Assembly (NCBI RefSeq): GCF_000196515.1
Contig: NC_014248.1
Coordinates: 1,411,501 to 1,475,500, forward strand
Direction of reading: 5' to 3'
DNA length: 64,000 nt
DNA from: 'Nostoc azollae' 0708
Lineage (GTDB): Bacteria; Cyanobacteriota; Cyanobacteriia; Cyanobacteriales; Nostocaceae
Shown here: one piece after another, positions 21,775-32,053 of the stretch
How the letters are laid out: each line of letters opens with the position of its first letter
Numbering within the stretch: the stretch's first letter is position 1
Position numbers and translations under genes: made by a program
The notes under the pieces: model-generated
What the model was told of the DNA's origin: nothing
Database searches by the model: none
Seen by the model: the letters and a program-made list of their open reading frames with translations, nothing else

Positions 21775-22716
21775 ATGAAAGCTATTGTGATCCGTCGTTA
21801 TGGTTCTGCGGATGTGCTGCATTTGGAAAAGGTGGAACAACCAAAAATCAGGCCTGATCAGTTACTTATAAAAGTTCATGCTAGTAGTGTTAATCCCATT
21901 GACTGGAAAACCCGTAAGGGGATGTTAAGTATTTTGACCGGGAACAAATTCCCGCTCATTCTGGGTTTTGATGTGGCTGGGGAAGTCGTCGCAATTGGTT
22001 CACAAGTGACTCGCTTCAAAGAAGGAGATGCTATTTATGGCAGCACCAGCTTTCCTGGAGGCGCTTATGCAGAATTCGCCGCAATTCTAGAAAATTTAGC
22101 GGCTCCCAAACCCAACAACTTGAGTTATGCAGAAGCAGCCACCATACCATTAGCAGCGCTAACGGCTCTACAAGCCCTGCGAGACTTGGGCAACATCAAA
22201 TCAGGTCAGAATGTATTGGTTAATGGTGCTTCAGGCGGTGTGGGCATTTTTGCGGTGCAAATTGCTAAGGCGTTGGGGGCTGAAGTGACTGGTGTTTGCA
22301 GTTGTAAAAATTTGGATTTGGTCAAATCTCTGAATGCAGATTTAGTTATTGATTATACGCATCAGGACTTTACAGAAGGTAATGTGCAGTACGATATTAT
22401 ATTTGATGCAGTTGGTAAACGAGCATTTTCTAATTGCCGAAAAGTTTTAAAGCCAAATGGGGTTTATGTTTCTACCCTTCCTACACCAGAAGTAATTGTA
22501 CAGGGTTTTTTAACTATGTTCCTTCCTGGTCAAAAGGTGAAATTTGTGTTAGAGAAGCCTAATAGTCAAGATTTGGTTTATTTAAAAAAGTTAATTGAAA
22601 CAGGTAAAATGCGAACAGTGATTGATCGCACATATCCTCTGGAAGAATTAGCGCCTGCTCATGAGTATAGCGAAGGTGAGCGCACAGTAGGTAAGATTGC
22701 GATCGCGCTGAGTTAG
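21775..22716 (+). CDS. NADP-dependent alcohol dehydrogenase/quinone oxidoreductase (MDR family)
   Basis: A 313-residue medium-chain dehydrogenase/reductase of the zinc-free quinone-oxidoreductase type: GROES-like N-terminal domain (SSVNPIDWKTRKG), then the nucleotide-binding loop NGASGGVGIFAVQIAKALGA around residues 145-165. The start is ATG 21775, preceded by AGGGGTGA; the in-frame GTG at 21751 is less likely. The substrate is unknown. It is transcribed away from nifB and is intact. Confidence 0.85.
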   Translation: MKAIVIRRYGSADVLHLEKVEQPKIRPDQLLIKVHASSVNPIDWKTRKGMLSILTGNKFPLILGFDVAGEVVAIGSQVTRFKEGDAIYGSTSFPGGAYAEFAAILENLAAPKPNNLSYAEAATIPLAALTALQALRDLGNIKSGQNVLVNGASGGVGIFAVQIAKALGAEVTGVCSCKNLDLVKSLNADLVIDYTHQDFTEGNVQYDIIFDAVGKRAFSNCRKVLKPNGVYVSTLPTPEVIVQGFLTMFLPGQKVKFVLEKPNSQDLVYLKKLIETGKMRTVIDRTYPLEELAPAHEYSEGERTVGKIAIALS

Positions 22717-23117
22717 GATTTCAACTTGAGATCAAGTCCGTTTTCATATATCTGGTAATTGGTAACTGGTAATTGGGTAGAAGAAAAGATTTATGATTTC
22801 TAATGAAACGGACTTGGTATGATTTGTGAAGAATAGACATCCTCAATGTTGAGATCACAAATTGCAAGAATTTAGGAGTCACGAACAAGTTTTTCAGCAA
22901 GCCCTAGGTGTTTTTGGCGTTAGCTTGAAAAAGCTTAATGCTGATGGCTGTTCGCGTAGCGTACCGTTAGGCATTAGCTGAATGCTTATCACAAATTTTA
23001 TAAATTTCCGAGAAACTGATCTTGTTACTGAGAACAAATTAAAAACTTTTAGTTAACCTATAAAAAATACTACTCAAAACCATTAAATGGCTTATGCACA
23101 GGTTATTATCTTGACCG
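22717..23117. other. Spacer with short repeats
   Basis: It contains an STRR patch (GGTAATTGGTAACTGGTAAT near 22755) and a palindromic dispersed repeat near 22917-22985 (including TGTTCGCGTAGCGTACCGTTA). No gene is seen. Confidence 0.5.
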
Positions 23118-23921
23118 TTGACAACAGAAAAATTAACGGTTAGGATTGCTGATTTACCTGCATCATTACAAGGTAAAAAACTGGTGCAGATGTCAGATCT
23201 TCATTACGATGGTTTGCGATTGTCAGATAAAATGCTAGAAAGAGCGATCGCCATCTGTAACGGAGCACAACCAGATTTAGTTATATTAACTGGTGACTAT
23301 GTAACCACAACTCCAGAACCTATTCATCAACTCGCAAGACATTTCAAAAATTTAGAAAGCAATTGTGGGATTTATGCTGTACTTGGCAACCATGATATAT
23401 ATTATGAAAATTCTCAATCAGAAATTACAACAGGACTAGAAAATATTGGTATTAATATCCTGTGGAATCAAATCGCCTATCCACTAGGAAATGAATTAGC
23501 GTTGGTAGGATTAGCAGATTTTTTCTCCAAGGAATTTAATCCCGCACGAGTTATGAACCAGCTAGATAATAATAAACCACGTCTAGTTTTATCTCATAAT
23601 CCAAATACAGCTAAAATATTGAATACATGGCGCGTATATTTACAATTGTCTGGCCATACTCATGGAGGACAAATTATCATTCCTGGATTTGGACCTGCGT
23701 TAATTACTTACAATAAAATAGTGGAGAAAATACCCATTGAATTACGTCGGCAAGTACCATTGCTGAGAGAGAATTACTTTGTAGTCCGACATTGGGAATG
23801 GTCACACGGGTTACATCAATTAGGCAAAAATCAACTATATGTAAATAGGGGTTTAGGAACTTATCTCCCAGGACGTTTCTTTTGTCCACCAGAAGTTACA
23901 ATCATGACTTTAATGAATTAA
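23118..23921 (+). CDS. Metallophosphoesterase, N-terminally shortened
   Basis: A calcineurin-like phosphoesterase core of 267 residues. Metal-binding motifs are in order: SDLHYDG (DxH), GDYV (GD), GNHD, and SGHTHGGQ (GHxH). The only start in frame is TTG 23118, right after an in-frame TGA. Relatives usually carry an N-terminal signal or membrane anchor before the conserved LPASLQGKKLVQMSDLHYDG segment; that part is missing here, or displaced to another frame. It may be a decaying gene with an intact catalytic domain. Confidence 0.75.
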   Translation: MTTEKLTVRIADLPASLQGKKLVQMSDLHYDGLRLSDKMLERAIAICNGAQPDLVILTGDYVTTTPEPIHQLARHFKNLESNCGIYAVLGNHDIYYENSQSEITTGLENIGINILWNQIAYPLGNELALVGLADFFSKEFNPARVMNQLDNNKPRLVLSHNPNTAKILNTWRVYLQLSGHTHGGQIIIPGFGPALITYNKIVEKIPIELRRQVPLLRENYFVVRHWEWSHGLHQLGKNQLYVNRGLGTYLPGRFFCPPEVTIMTLMN

Positions 23922-24543
23922 TTATCTTCTCCATTCCCTAGCATGCTCGAAATCGCTGTAAATTACGACAGATAGAAGTCAGTAAAATACAGCGATCTAT
24001 TGGTGAGATAATAATTCAATAAAATGGGAAAATCCGAATTAACGACATCAACTAAGGTGGACAAAGTTTGTAATCTACCAATCAGAATTGTGCATCCTTC
24101 ATTCCAACTAGGCAGGCATTTCTGGTTGTGCGTTCAAAAACCTCTAATAACAACTAAATGAAATCAAGGCAAAAACACTAGGAAGCCACAACCTAACAGT
24201 GACTACGATAACATTACAGCAGGAGGCACAAGCTCTAAGTCAGGTGTTTGTAAGAAAGTTTTTTCTGAAACTTTTAACCTTTCTGTACCTTGCTTTTAAT
24301 CTGTCGTTAATTTTTTTTCTCTGTGCAGTATTTTAGTAAACTTGAATTTTGTTAATCTATTCCAATAATTGTTAAATCTTTCTTAATCTTATTACTATTT
24401 ATTCCTATTTTTCCAGTATTTCTGAATGCAATCTGGTATCGAATACCACCACTAGCAACGCCACCAGTGCGAGGGGGATCAGCCGCCGCTGATAAACCAA
24501 GAAACCAAGTTGAGGATGCCACAGAGTGGCCTGAACTCCCCCA
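23922..24543. other. Gene-less decayed stretch
   Basis: AT-rich sequence without a recognisable gene. The last ~120 bp (24420-24540) can be read on the minus strand as SAAADPPRTGGVASGGIRYQ, possibly a leftover of a gene struck by the IS at 24.54 kb, but no family is recognised. Confidence 0.4.
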
Positions 24544-25897
24544 AAATACTTAAACAAAAGTTAACAGTAAAAAGGAATATAATGGGATTTCGCTGTAGCT
24601 TTCACCTTCAAAGAAGCTAATGAAAGAAACCACTACCCCAGCAATGTCACCATGGTTTGAAAGATGGTGTTAAAGGTTTGATGGTGTATTTCTCATCAAG
24701 GGGAAAGAAGAGAGTTTAGACATTATTTAGGGGGATGATTGGGTGAAAGTGAGAGAAAAAACCTATTTCAAATGGCAGAGAATACCCTAGGGGTGACCTA
24801 CCACCGATTACACCACTTTTTAACTGAAGCACCTTGGTCCAATTCCCAAGTCAATGACCGTCGGTTAGAGATTATGAACAAGTGTAGTCAGAGGAGAATC
24901 ACCAGAGGATTTAGCTTAATAATTGATGATTCTGTCCATAGAAAAAGCGGGAATTTTAGGGATGGAGTAGGAAGACAATATATTGAAGAAATTGGGACAA
25001 GGGATAATGGAATAGTAGTAGTAACAACACATCTATATGATGGCAGTAAAAGCTTACCATTAGATATAGAGTTATATCACCACGGTGATTCTTGACCCAA
25101 AGGGAAACAAGACCCTCTATTTGAGAATAAACCTGAGTTAGGAATTAAATCAATAGATCTGACCTTGAGCCGTGCTTATCAACCAGGAATAGTAATTATA
25201 GATCCTGGATATGGCCACAATAGGTCTTTCTTATTAAAGATAGAAAATCGGCGTTGAAAGTATTGAGGAGGATTAGCTAAACATCCCAAAGTCCTTGCCA
25301 GTGACTAAGAGGATAGTCCACAAATAATTAGGTTAGATGAATTAGTACAAAGTTTACCCCAAGAGGCTTTTACACAAATTCAACTGGAGTTAGATAAAAC
25401 CAAAACATTATGGGTAGTAACTAAAGAAGTAGAAATATCAGCCTTAAGTGGAAAGGGCAATATTCCTATCGTCATCAATGGTTCTACTTTCTCTCAAGCC
25501 ACTGATATTGACTACTTTATGACCAATGTTTCTTGAGCAATTGTCACACCTGGATAGTTGATACATATTGTCAAAGAAATTGGGTAGAAGTTGTTTACAG
25601 GGAAGCCAAGGGATGGTTAGGAATCAAAGAATATCAAGTTCGAGATAAGAGCAGTTGACTGCACCATTTTATTTTGGTTTGCTGTGCCTACACTTTTATT
25701 CTTTGCCATCAGTAGACTGGAGGATTAAGACCAAGGTGGGCTAAAAAACCTTTGAATACTTTTACTGCAGCTTTAGAAGGGTTTAGAACAGCCATATCTT
25801 TTCTATTTATTGATTGGTTCAACTGGAATCCGGACGTGTTTCCTTCTTATCAAGCCAGTTTGGGCTATATTTGGGCTTTATTTTTGTTTACGTCCCG
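24544..25897 (+). mobile_element. IS701-type insertion sequence, copy B (defective)
   Basis: About 1.35 kb, very similar to copy A but in inverted orientation. The left end keeps ACTTAAACAAAAG, the right end read inward CGGGACGTAAACAAAAA. The transposase begins at 24772 (MAENTLGVTYHRLHHFL), stops at TGA after YHHGDS, and carries the same later lesions as copy A (stops within the NRNLKYLGG-like and SDEEDS-like segments, a shared deletion at TPG, then a stop). No clear target duplication is seen, and the outer-left TIR bases are degraded. Confidence 0.85.
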
Positions 25898-25987
25898 ATA
25901 GAACGTTTGGGGAAACGATGGGTGATAAGTCCTTCCATTTCTTGAATGGGAATACCTGCTTCAATGACTATAGAACCCATTTGGGAT

Positions 25988-26484
25988 CTATGAAGTAGCT
26001 AATCTTCGGAGCATAAGTCTGACAAAACAGAGATGAATTTTAGTCGTCGCATTTTCCAAAGTTATTTCAAAATTTTTGACCAAGATTTTACAACTTTCTA
26101 TCCAAGCATTACTTCTTTCAACTACTCATCTGGCTTTAACTGGCACAAAACCAGACTTCCCTTGCTTGGCTTTTTCCTCTTGGGATGGTTTAGGAGACAA
26201 TTGAAAGTGAATTTTACTCATTATTTCTGGATCAACTAAGACTAACTCTGCTTCTAGTTTGTCAGGATGATAACCGTTGTCTAAAAGAATTGTCCTTTTA
26301 GGTAGTTCCACAGGTTTTGATTTGAAGAAGTCGATATGAATTCTCAACATCTCAATCAGCCCTTGGTCATCAGAAATATTAGCCTGAGTACAGTGAGTAG
26401 AAAAGGGAAGGCCGAGAATATCTACTACCAGATGCCTTTTTATAGAGTTCGTGGACTTTTAAGAACAAAACCCCTTGGTCTGAA
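25988..26484 (-). pseudogene. IS5-like transposase, C-terminal remnant
   Basis: The minus strand encodes RHLVVDILGLPFSTHCTQAN, then ILLDNGYHPDKL and WVVERSNAWI-like text with a stop replacing the first Trp, ending with MLRRLATS and a stop at 25988. This is the catalytic and C-terminal part of an IS5/IS1031-type transposase with stops. Its upstream end abuts a thioredoxin fragment near 26485, suggesting that it truncated that gene. Confidence 0.65.
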
Positions 26485-26487
26485 CTA

Positions 26488-26727
26488 TCTAGAATTATTT
26501 ATCCTTTGCTGCTTCAATTTCACGTCCGATGCAGTGATAGCATAAAATTAGTTGAGGTTAATACCGAGCAAAATTTTAAACTATCTACTACTTATAGGCT
26601 TAAGTCCCTACCAACTTTATTACTAATTGAAAATGGTATTTCTAAGGAGTGTTTAGAAGGGTTTAGGTCACGAGACGATTTAGGTCTGGCACTAGAAAAT
26701 ATTCAACTCAGTTATAACAGTATTTAA
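26488..26727 (+). pseudogene. Thioredoxin-domain fragment (C-terminal)
   Basis: The frame reads RIIYPLLLQF, then VEVNTEQNFKLSTTYRLKS and LPTLLLIENG, the second half of a thioredoxin with the cis-Pro loop (SLPTLLL). The N-terminal half including the CxxC active site is absent and replaced by transposase sequence. Not functional as thioredoxin. Confidence 0.7.
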
Positions 26728-26754
26728 CAGAAAAAAATGGATACGCTAAAGACT

Positions 26755-27110
26755 ACAGGTCAAGATTACAGGATTACAGGATCTTGATTTTGTAAAGTTG
26801 CACGATTACCTCGTAATTGTGTTAATTCCCTGATTAATTACCTGAGCAAAATGAATTGAATATTTTTTTTTGGAACAAATAGAAATCTCTGTAGTGTTTA
26901 TCTGTTCCGTATTCCCTCTACCAAATGTAAAATTGATTTTGCACGACTACTTAATCGTCTATTGAAGGTTGAATGTGATTTACTTTTTGCAGCCATCTAA
27001 ATTATTTCACCTCTAATTAACTCAACTCGTTTATCTTCTCTAAAAAAGCCGAGTTTCGCTAGACGGTGATATTGAACTATAGTGAAGCGTTTAGTAGTAA
27101 CTACCGACAT
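26755..27110 (-). pseudogene. Uma2-family nuclease-like (DUF820), broken
   Basis: From ATG 27110 it reads MSVVTTKRFTIVQYHRLAKL and GFFREDKRVELIRGEII, the Uma2 N-terminus with its Glu-Leu-Ile-Arg-Gly-Glu motif, then an in-frame TAG. The following codons (MAAKSKSHSTFNRRL) continue the family sequence. After more stops, LTQLRGNRATLQNQDPVIL reappears near 26800. It is an interrupted and eroded copy of a family that is abundant in cyanobacteria. Confidence 0.7.
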
Positions 27111-27169
27111 AAAAGTTACCGAAAAATTGGGTTTAAAGGAAGTGAATTTCTGTAAACCATGAGCAACAA

Positions 27170-27192
27170 TCCCCGACATTCTACGTCGGGGA
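27170..27192. terminator. Hairpin after the secreted-protein pair
   Basis: TCCCCGAC (27170-27177) and GTCGGGGA (27185-27192) form an 8-bp GC-rich stem with a 7-base loop, 30 bp past the stop of the gly-rich protein gene. There is no clear T tract. Confidence 0.5.
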
Positions 27193-27221
27193 ATATGTCA
27201 ACCTAAGGATGTGAATATATA

Positions 27222-27995
27222 CTACTTAATTGCCGCCCTTAATGTTGTGAGAATTTTACCAATTGCCACAAAGTTTGAGTTGTGTGAAAGTCTCTGAAGA
27301 GTTGCCGGATCGCTTTCTAGAACAATCTTGTTGTAGATATTAATAGTTTCGTTCAGTTTGTCAGGGTTAACAGTTACTGCTTCATTAGTCTCAGCGATAG
27401 TTAAACCAGCTCTTGACGCTTTAATGCTGGCTACTAGCCGTGCTTGTGATGACTCAAGTGAAGGAAGACTGGATGTACTATAAGAACGGGGGAATTTGAT
27501 AATATGAGATGCTGCATCTGTTAATTTTTTTGCTAATTCTGGAGAAAGCCCATTTGAAATGAAGGATGCTTGCAGTCTATTAGTGTTAATCGGTAAGAAT
27601 ATACCAGCACGACTACTAGCAAGTATACCAGCAGCAGCATTATTCAAGTCACGTACAGCCGTAGGTGAAAGGTCAATACCTAGAGAACCATCCGCTGCTT
27701 GTGTGACAATGATATTAGGCGTAGCTCCGCTTGCAGATCCCGCTGCCCCTTTACTGGGTGATGAAACAGGGTTATTATTTGAGCCAGTGTTTCCACCTCC
27801 ACTCCCAGAACCTGCTGTACCTTTACTGGGTGATGAAATAACTGTACCACCAGAGCCAGTGTTTCCACCTCCACTTGCAGAACCTGCTGTACCTTTACTT
27901 GGTGAATTAGTTTGAGCTTGATTTGTTAACTGCCAAGTAAACGAGATTAAAGGTGTCAGAAGGAGGGCAATAACAAATGTTCTGATTTTCAACAT
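27222..27995 (-). CDS. Secreted Gly/Ser-rich repeat protein, unknown
   Basis: 257 residues, with an N-terminal signal peptide (IRTFVIALLLTPLISFTW) and cleavage near residue 27. Then three imperfect copies of SPSKGTAGSASGGG-type repeat (residues ~31-92) form a flexible low-complexity segment. A helical C-terminal domain follows (LSPTAVRDLNNAAAGILASS, NFVAIGKILTTLRAAI). No family is recognised. It is 32 bp downstream of the barrel-like protein gene on the same strand, so the two probably form an operon. Periplasmic or surface location is inferred. Confidence 0.6.
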   Translation of the reverse strand: MLKIRTFVIALLLTPLISFTWQLTNQAQTNSPSKGTAGSASGGGNTGSGGTVISSPSKGTAGSGSGGGNTGSNNNPVSSPSKGAAGSASGATPNIIVTQAADGSLGIDLSPTAVRDLNNAAAGILASSRAGIFLPINTNRLQASFISNGLSPELAKKLTDAASHIIKFPRSYSTSSLPSLESSQARLVASIKASRAGLTIAETNEAVTVNPDKLNETINIYNKIVLESDPATLQRLSHNSNFVAIGKILTTLRAAIK

Positions 27996-28027
27996 GGTTA
28001 TTCTCTAAATTGTAAATGTTGAAGCGT

Positions 28028-29185
28028 TTATTTAGGCAGGAAATTGAAACCATAGCCCACTGTCATAACAAATACAGTACCGCCTGCACTGTTATCCGTG
28101 AGATCAGCACCTTGGAGAGTAATAGTCAAAGGAATGGTAGGCACAGGGACTAATGAAATCCCGGCATTTAAACCGACTCCACTCCAACCCAGACCTAGAC
28201 CTAACCGGGGATGGACTTGCACACCCATTCCTGCAAATATACCTGTACTCTCATTACCTTGTCGGAAGTCGCCACCGCCTGCTCCTATAGAAAAGGAGAT
28301 GGCCATTGGATTGAGAGGATTGTTAGCCTGTAAAAGAGAATATGTGGTAAGTACACCGTAGGCACTGGAAGGTCTAATACCTTCATTACCGTACTGGGCA
28401 AATGTGTTCCAGCCACCAGCTACAGCAACTTGAGTGTTGCCTTGAGCATAGACAACGCGGTGAGCTTTGAAGTCAAAAGTGCCGTTATAACCGAAGTTTT
28501 TGATACTACCGTTGTTGAAGGTGAATTCCAAACCAATCAGGTTGTAGGCATCTCCTAAACCAAAACCTGCACTCATACTTGCGTCTGGGTCTCCGTTCCT
28601 ACTTTTACCTGCTGTAGCGGCCGATCCTACTACAAATAAGTCACCCCAGTCCGCTCCGAAAGCACTCGGAGTCCCAAAACTGAGTCCAGGTTGATAGGTG
28701 CGCCTGGGTGGAGGAGTTATTTTAACAAGGGGTTCAATTAATAAATCCTGGTGTGATTTATTAACATCTAATTTACCACCCGCATTAGTTGAGGCATCTA
28801 TCTGTTGAGTGATAGTCTGGGGCTGAGTAGGAGAAAGTTCCTTGGCTTTACCAAAGGTATCACCCACGCTGGTTGAGGTATCTATCTGTTGGGTGATAGT
28901 CTGTGGTTTTTTGATCTGAATCAAAGGTTGATTAAGTTCAACAGCTAGCTGTTGGGATTTTCGGCTGATATCTTCAGTTGATTTTGTCTTTTGCTCAGTC
29001 GCTAATTCCTTGCTTGCGGCATCAGTAACTGATCTATCAACCGCAGATGCAGATCTAATGGCAACAGATGTAGATAGGAAAAGGCAACCGAATAGATTTA
29101 TTCCCATCAACAGTAGCCAATTAGCAGAAATTACATTGGCAAATTGGCGTTTAGTCAAAGTTATAGTCCTCACACTCTTATGCAC
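28028..29185 (-). CDS. Predicted outer-membrane beta-barrel-like protein, unknown
   Basis: 385 residues from a GTG start. There is a hydrophobic N-terminal segment (WLLLMGINLFGCLFLSTSVA), then a low-complexity region with two similar QTITQQIDTSTSVGDTFGKA-type repeats. The C-terminal two thirds are rich in alternating small/aromatic beta strands (FSIGAGGGDFRQGNE, GLGLGWSGVGLNAG) and end in an aromatic-containing strand (VMTVGYGFNFLPK). This suggests a secreted or barrel protein. It is the first gene of a pair with the gly-rich protein. Function unknown. Confidence 0.6.
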   Translation of the reverse strand: MHKSVRTITLTKRQFANVISANWLLLMGINLFGCLFLSTSVAIRSASAVDRSVTDAASKELATEQKTKSTEDISRKSQQLAVELNQPLIQIKKPQTITQQIDTSTSVGDTFGKAKELSPTQPQTITQQIDASTNAGGKLDVNKSHQDLLIEPLVKITPPPRRTYQPGLSFGTPSAFGADWGDLFVVGSAATAGKSRNGDPDASMSAGFGLGDAYNLIGLEFTFNNGSIKNFGYNGTFDFKAHRVVYAQGNTQVAVAGGWNTFAQYGNEGIRPSSAYGVLTTYSLLQANNPLNPMAISFSIGAGGGDFRQGNESTGIFAGMGVQVHPRLGLGLGWSGVGLNAGISLVPVPTIPLTITLQGADLTDNSAGGTVFVMTVGYGFNFLPK

Positions 29186-29554
29186 TTAAATTATTCAAAG
29201 TAAGAGGATGTTTTGAAAGTACCGAAAGGTAGAATTTACCGTTATTTTTGGGGTTAAATACAACGGGAAATCAAGGTTAACCCCATATACCTATAGGAGT
29301 GACTGTGCTAATTCTGATAGTAAAAGACCCTTTTAAAATATCCTCTAATATAACATTTCTACAGACCTTAATTAAACACCTCCGGAAAAGAATATAAAGA
29401 CAGAAATTGCTACATAAAGGATGTCTATAGAAGGGTTATATAAAACACATATTTATTTTCTGTTAGATATCTATTATGTAGATTGTGTAAAGTACATCTT
29501 ATGCACATATAGTACTCTTATTTTCTAAAAATAGCTTCATACATGTGAGCTCTT
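29186..29554. other. Spacer upstream of the secreted-protein pair
   Basis: An AT-rich spacer with no gene. It contains TCCGGA at 29381-29386, a core motif associated with heterocyst-specific DIF promoters, but -10 spacing on either strand is not convincing. Confidence 0.4.
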
Positions 29555-30121
29555 TTACACTATTTTTCCAGTTTTGGAAAATCCTTTTAAATGGTTTTCT
29601 AAGAAAGAGGCGATTGCATCTGGATGAATTTTTCTGTATTGCTTTTTACCCAATATCAAAACACAATTGGGTGCGCTGCTACAACGTTTTTGACAGTCGG
29701 TATGTTCGATTTTTACTTTCTCCAATAAACCGCGATCGCACAAAGTTTTTTCTAACTTTGATAATAACCCCTTACCACCTCGTTTAATACAACCAGATTT
29801 TTGACAGACCATAATCTTGGCTGTAGTTTCTGGTAGATGATTATGAATTGGACAAAAACCAACTGGTTGCACTCGATAAGCTGTGAGTTTCAGTTCACTT
29901 GTCCGTGGGTTTAATTTACTCATAGCACTAACGCGAATTTGTTCACCAGGCACTAAAGTAGAAACCAGGGAACAACGCAAATGTTTAGGTAATTTTACTT
30001 TTACATCTCCTGAAGGAATTGCTAACTGCAAATGTTTATATTTTTCTGGTTTATCACCAACAAATCCTAAAAACTGTCCTTCCAAATTCAATTCCGATAA
30101 GGTCTGGTACTTTTCACCCAT
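29555..30121 (-). CDS. (2Fe-2S) thioredoxin-like ferredoxin domain protein of nif cluster
   Basis: 188 residues. The N-terminal ~100 residues are a small beta domain (GQFLGFVGDKPEKYKHLQL). The C-terminal part is a thioredoxin-like [2Fe-2S] ferredoxin, with ligands in MVCQKSGCIKRGG and CQKRCSSAPNC. The gene follows nifT on the same strand, the position of a conserved ferredoxin-like gene in heterocystous cyanobacteria. An electron-transfer or Fe-S role for nitrogenase is inferred. It is intact. Confidence 0.8.
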   Translation of the reverse strand: MGEKYQTLSELNLEGQFLGFVGDKPEKYKHLQLAIPSGDVKVKLPKHLRCSLVSTLVPGEQIRVSAMSKLNPRTSELKLTAYRVQPVGFCPIHNHLPETTAKIMVCQKSGCIKRGGKGLLSKLEKTLCDRGLLEKVKIEHTDCQKRCSSAPNCVLILGKKQYRKIHPDAIASFLENHLKGFSKTGKIV

Positions 30122-30265
30122 ATTGATAAGTCAAATTTCCGATAGAAAATAATAAACCCCATGTTCCTGAGGTAATGTTGCTCATCTAAAGGAAGAAGGA
30201 ATAGGAAAAATATATTTTTGATATTTTCACCTATTACCTTCTATCTTTAGTAATTTGTGATAATT

Positions 30266-30469
30266 TTAGGCGAGGCGTTTAGCTTCTACTGTTAGGGGTA
30301 AACTTTCCTTAGTTGGAATTTCACTAAGTTCTAATTCCCAACCATTAGCTAAAGTGAGAACTTTACCTACAGCACTATCTGTTTGTTTAACAACTTCTTC
30401 TTCTAGGTCTTTTTTAGCGACATAGACAACCAATGTTCCAGTATCATTCATCCGTAGCATTACTTTCAT
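30266..30469 (-). CDS. nifT: NifT/FixU family protein
   Basis: 67 residues with the NifT/FixU pattern ([24 protein letters not shown] at the start, split here by a space). It overlaps the end of nifZ by 26 bases, indicating coupling. The role is minor or unclear in other diazotrophs. Intact. Confidence 0.9.
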   Translation of the reverse strand: MKVMLRMNDTGTLVVYVAKKDLEEEVVKQTDSAVGKVLTLANGWELELSEIPTKESLPLTVEAKRLA

Positions 30470-30731
30470 TTTTTTCCTCAGCAGATTCTAGTTCTCTTTT
30501 CCGACAACCGATGATGTACCCTGTATCCAAGAAATGCACGGCATATATATAGTAAGCTTGCAAAAAAGTTCCTATACTTGCCACATAACCAACGTCTCCA
30601 ATTCTTGCTAATACTTCACCAATTTCTCTACCTGCAAAAGTACCATCGTTTTTGATTAGTTTCTTAACTCGGACTTTTTCACCAATTTCAAAAACTGGTT
30701 GTGAGTTAAGTTCTATTTCATCGCGTTGCAT
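30444..30731 (-). CDS. nifZ: NifZ, MoFe protein maturation factor
   Basis: 95 residues from ATG 30731 ([20 protein letters not shown]), with AGAGGT upstream; an in-frame GTG at 30749 is an alternative. NifZ-fold features include GEKVRVKK and the central [17 protein letters not shown]. It takes part in P-cluster formation on the MoFe protein in other diazotrophs. The start lies inside the 3' end of nifV (14-bp overlap) and the end overlaps nifT. Confidence 0.9.
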   Translation of the reverse strand: MQRDEIELNSQPVFEIGEKVRVKKLIKNDGTFAGREIGEVLARIGDVGYVASIGTFLQAYYIYAVHFLDTGYIIGCRKRELESAEEKNESNATDE

Positions 30732-31860
30732 GGGAATACCTCTGTTCACCTACTAAATTCAATAACTCTTCTGTGGTGAGACTGCGTTTTCTCAGTGTTG
30801 ATTGTAAGCGCACTGCATCTAATACAGACTGGGTTTCTTCTGAGTTTAAAAAGATCCCATACTGTTCTAACAAGTTAGATAATAAATGCCTTCCAGAATG
30901 TTTACCGATTACTAAACGACGTTCCCAACCTACTTCTTCTGGTGAAAATGGTTCATAGGTTTCTGGGTTTTTGAGTACACCATGAGCATGAATTCCAGAC
31001 TCGTGAGCAAAGGTATTTTCACCAACAATTGCTTTCCAAGGTGGGACCTTTGAACCGGATGCAGCAGCAACTAATTGAGATAGTCCTAATAAATGTCGAG
31101 TGTCAATTCCTAAATCAACACCGTAGATACATTTTATTGCCATGACAACTTCTTCTAAAGCTGCATTTCCTGCTCTTTCACCTAAACCATTAACGGTGGT
31201 ATTAACAGAAGTTGCTCCGGCTTTAATACCGGCAATAGCGTTAGCAGTTGCTAGTCCAAAATCATTATGGGTGTGAATTTCTACAGGAATTGATAAAGTA
31301 GATACTAATCGCTTAACTTTGAGGTGAGTTCCAAAGGGATCAAGAACTCCAACTGTATCGCAAAAACGAAATCTTGACGCACCCCATTCTTGAGCGTTTA
31401 ATGCAACCTCTTCAAGGAAGTTTTCATCAGATCTAGAAGAGTCCTCTCCTCCTACTGCAACCCAAAGACCATTATCAACTGCGAAGCTAATACAGTCTTT
31501 GAGTCTTTGTAAACTTACTCTCCATTGACCATGAAATTTAGCGGCAATTTGTATACCAGAAACAGGAATAGCAATATGTATTCTTTCTAATCCACAGGCA
31601 ATAGAAGCTTTAATATCTGAGATAACAGCGCGGTTCCAACCTAGTAATTTAGCATCTAAATCTAAGTCAGCAATTGCTTGAATTGCACGAATTTCTTCTT
31701 CTCCCATTGCGGGTATACCGACTTCTAATTCGGGAACACCAATGGCATCAAGAAATTGTGCGATTGCTACCTTTTCTTCTAAGTTAAAAGCAACACCTGC
31801 TGCTTGTTCTCCATCACGCAATGTGGTATCATTAATAATGATTTGACTCATCTCAAACAT
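30718..31860 (-). CDS. nifV: NifV homocitrate synthase
   Basis: 380 residues. It makes homocitrate, the organic ligand of FeMo-cofactor, from acetyl-CoA and 2-oxoglutarate. Signature motifs: [14 protein letters not shown] near the N-terminus (metal/acid region) and [16 protein letters not shown] (HxH). The in-frame ATG at 31851 (MSQIIIND) is an alternative start 3 residues later. It overlaps nifZ. Intact. Confidence 0.95.
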   Translation of the reverse strand: MFEMSQIIINDTTLRDGEQAAGVAFNLEEKVAIAQFLDAIGVPELEVGIPAMGEEEIRAIQAIADLDLDAKLLGWNRAVISDIKASIACGLERIHIAIPVSGIQIAAKFHGQWRVSLQRLKDCISFAVDNGLWVAVGGEDSSRSDENFLEEVALNAQEWGASRFRFCDTVGVLDPFGTHLKVKRLVSTLSIPVEIHTHNDFGLATANAIAGIKAGATSVNTTVNGLGERAGNAALEEVVMAIKCIYGVDLGIDTRHLLGLSQLVAAASGSKVPPWKAIVGENTFAHESGIHAHGVLKNPETYEPFSPEEVGWERRLVIGKHSGRHLLSNLLEQYGIFLNSEETQSVLDAVRLQSTLRKRSLTTEELLNLVGEQRYSHATR

Positions 31861-32053
31861 TCCTCTAACCGAGTTTTTACTAATACCATTTAAGGCTACA
31901 ATTTCTAGTTATAAGAGATATAAAACAAATATTAAAAATCTTCAAATAAATGCTAAAGATAGCACTAGTTAATAAACACACTTGATAATATTTAATTATT
32001 GCTCAAGAACTCCCAGCAGATCTGTATGGCAGAAAACCAAATTTTGGTATAAT

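Noticed and set aside
27559-27915. 118-codon plus-strand frame rich in Pro and Leu
   Set aside because: It is the antisense shadow of the Gly/Ser-rich repeats of the minus-strand gene.
29381-29386. TCCGGA as a heterocyst DIF promoter motif upstream of the barrel-like gene
   Set aside because: A single hexamer without a convincing -10 at suitable spacing on either strand, nearly 200 bp from the start codon; likely chance.
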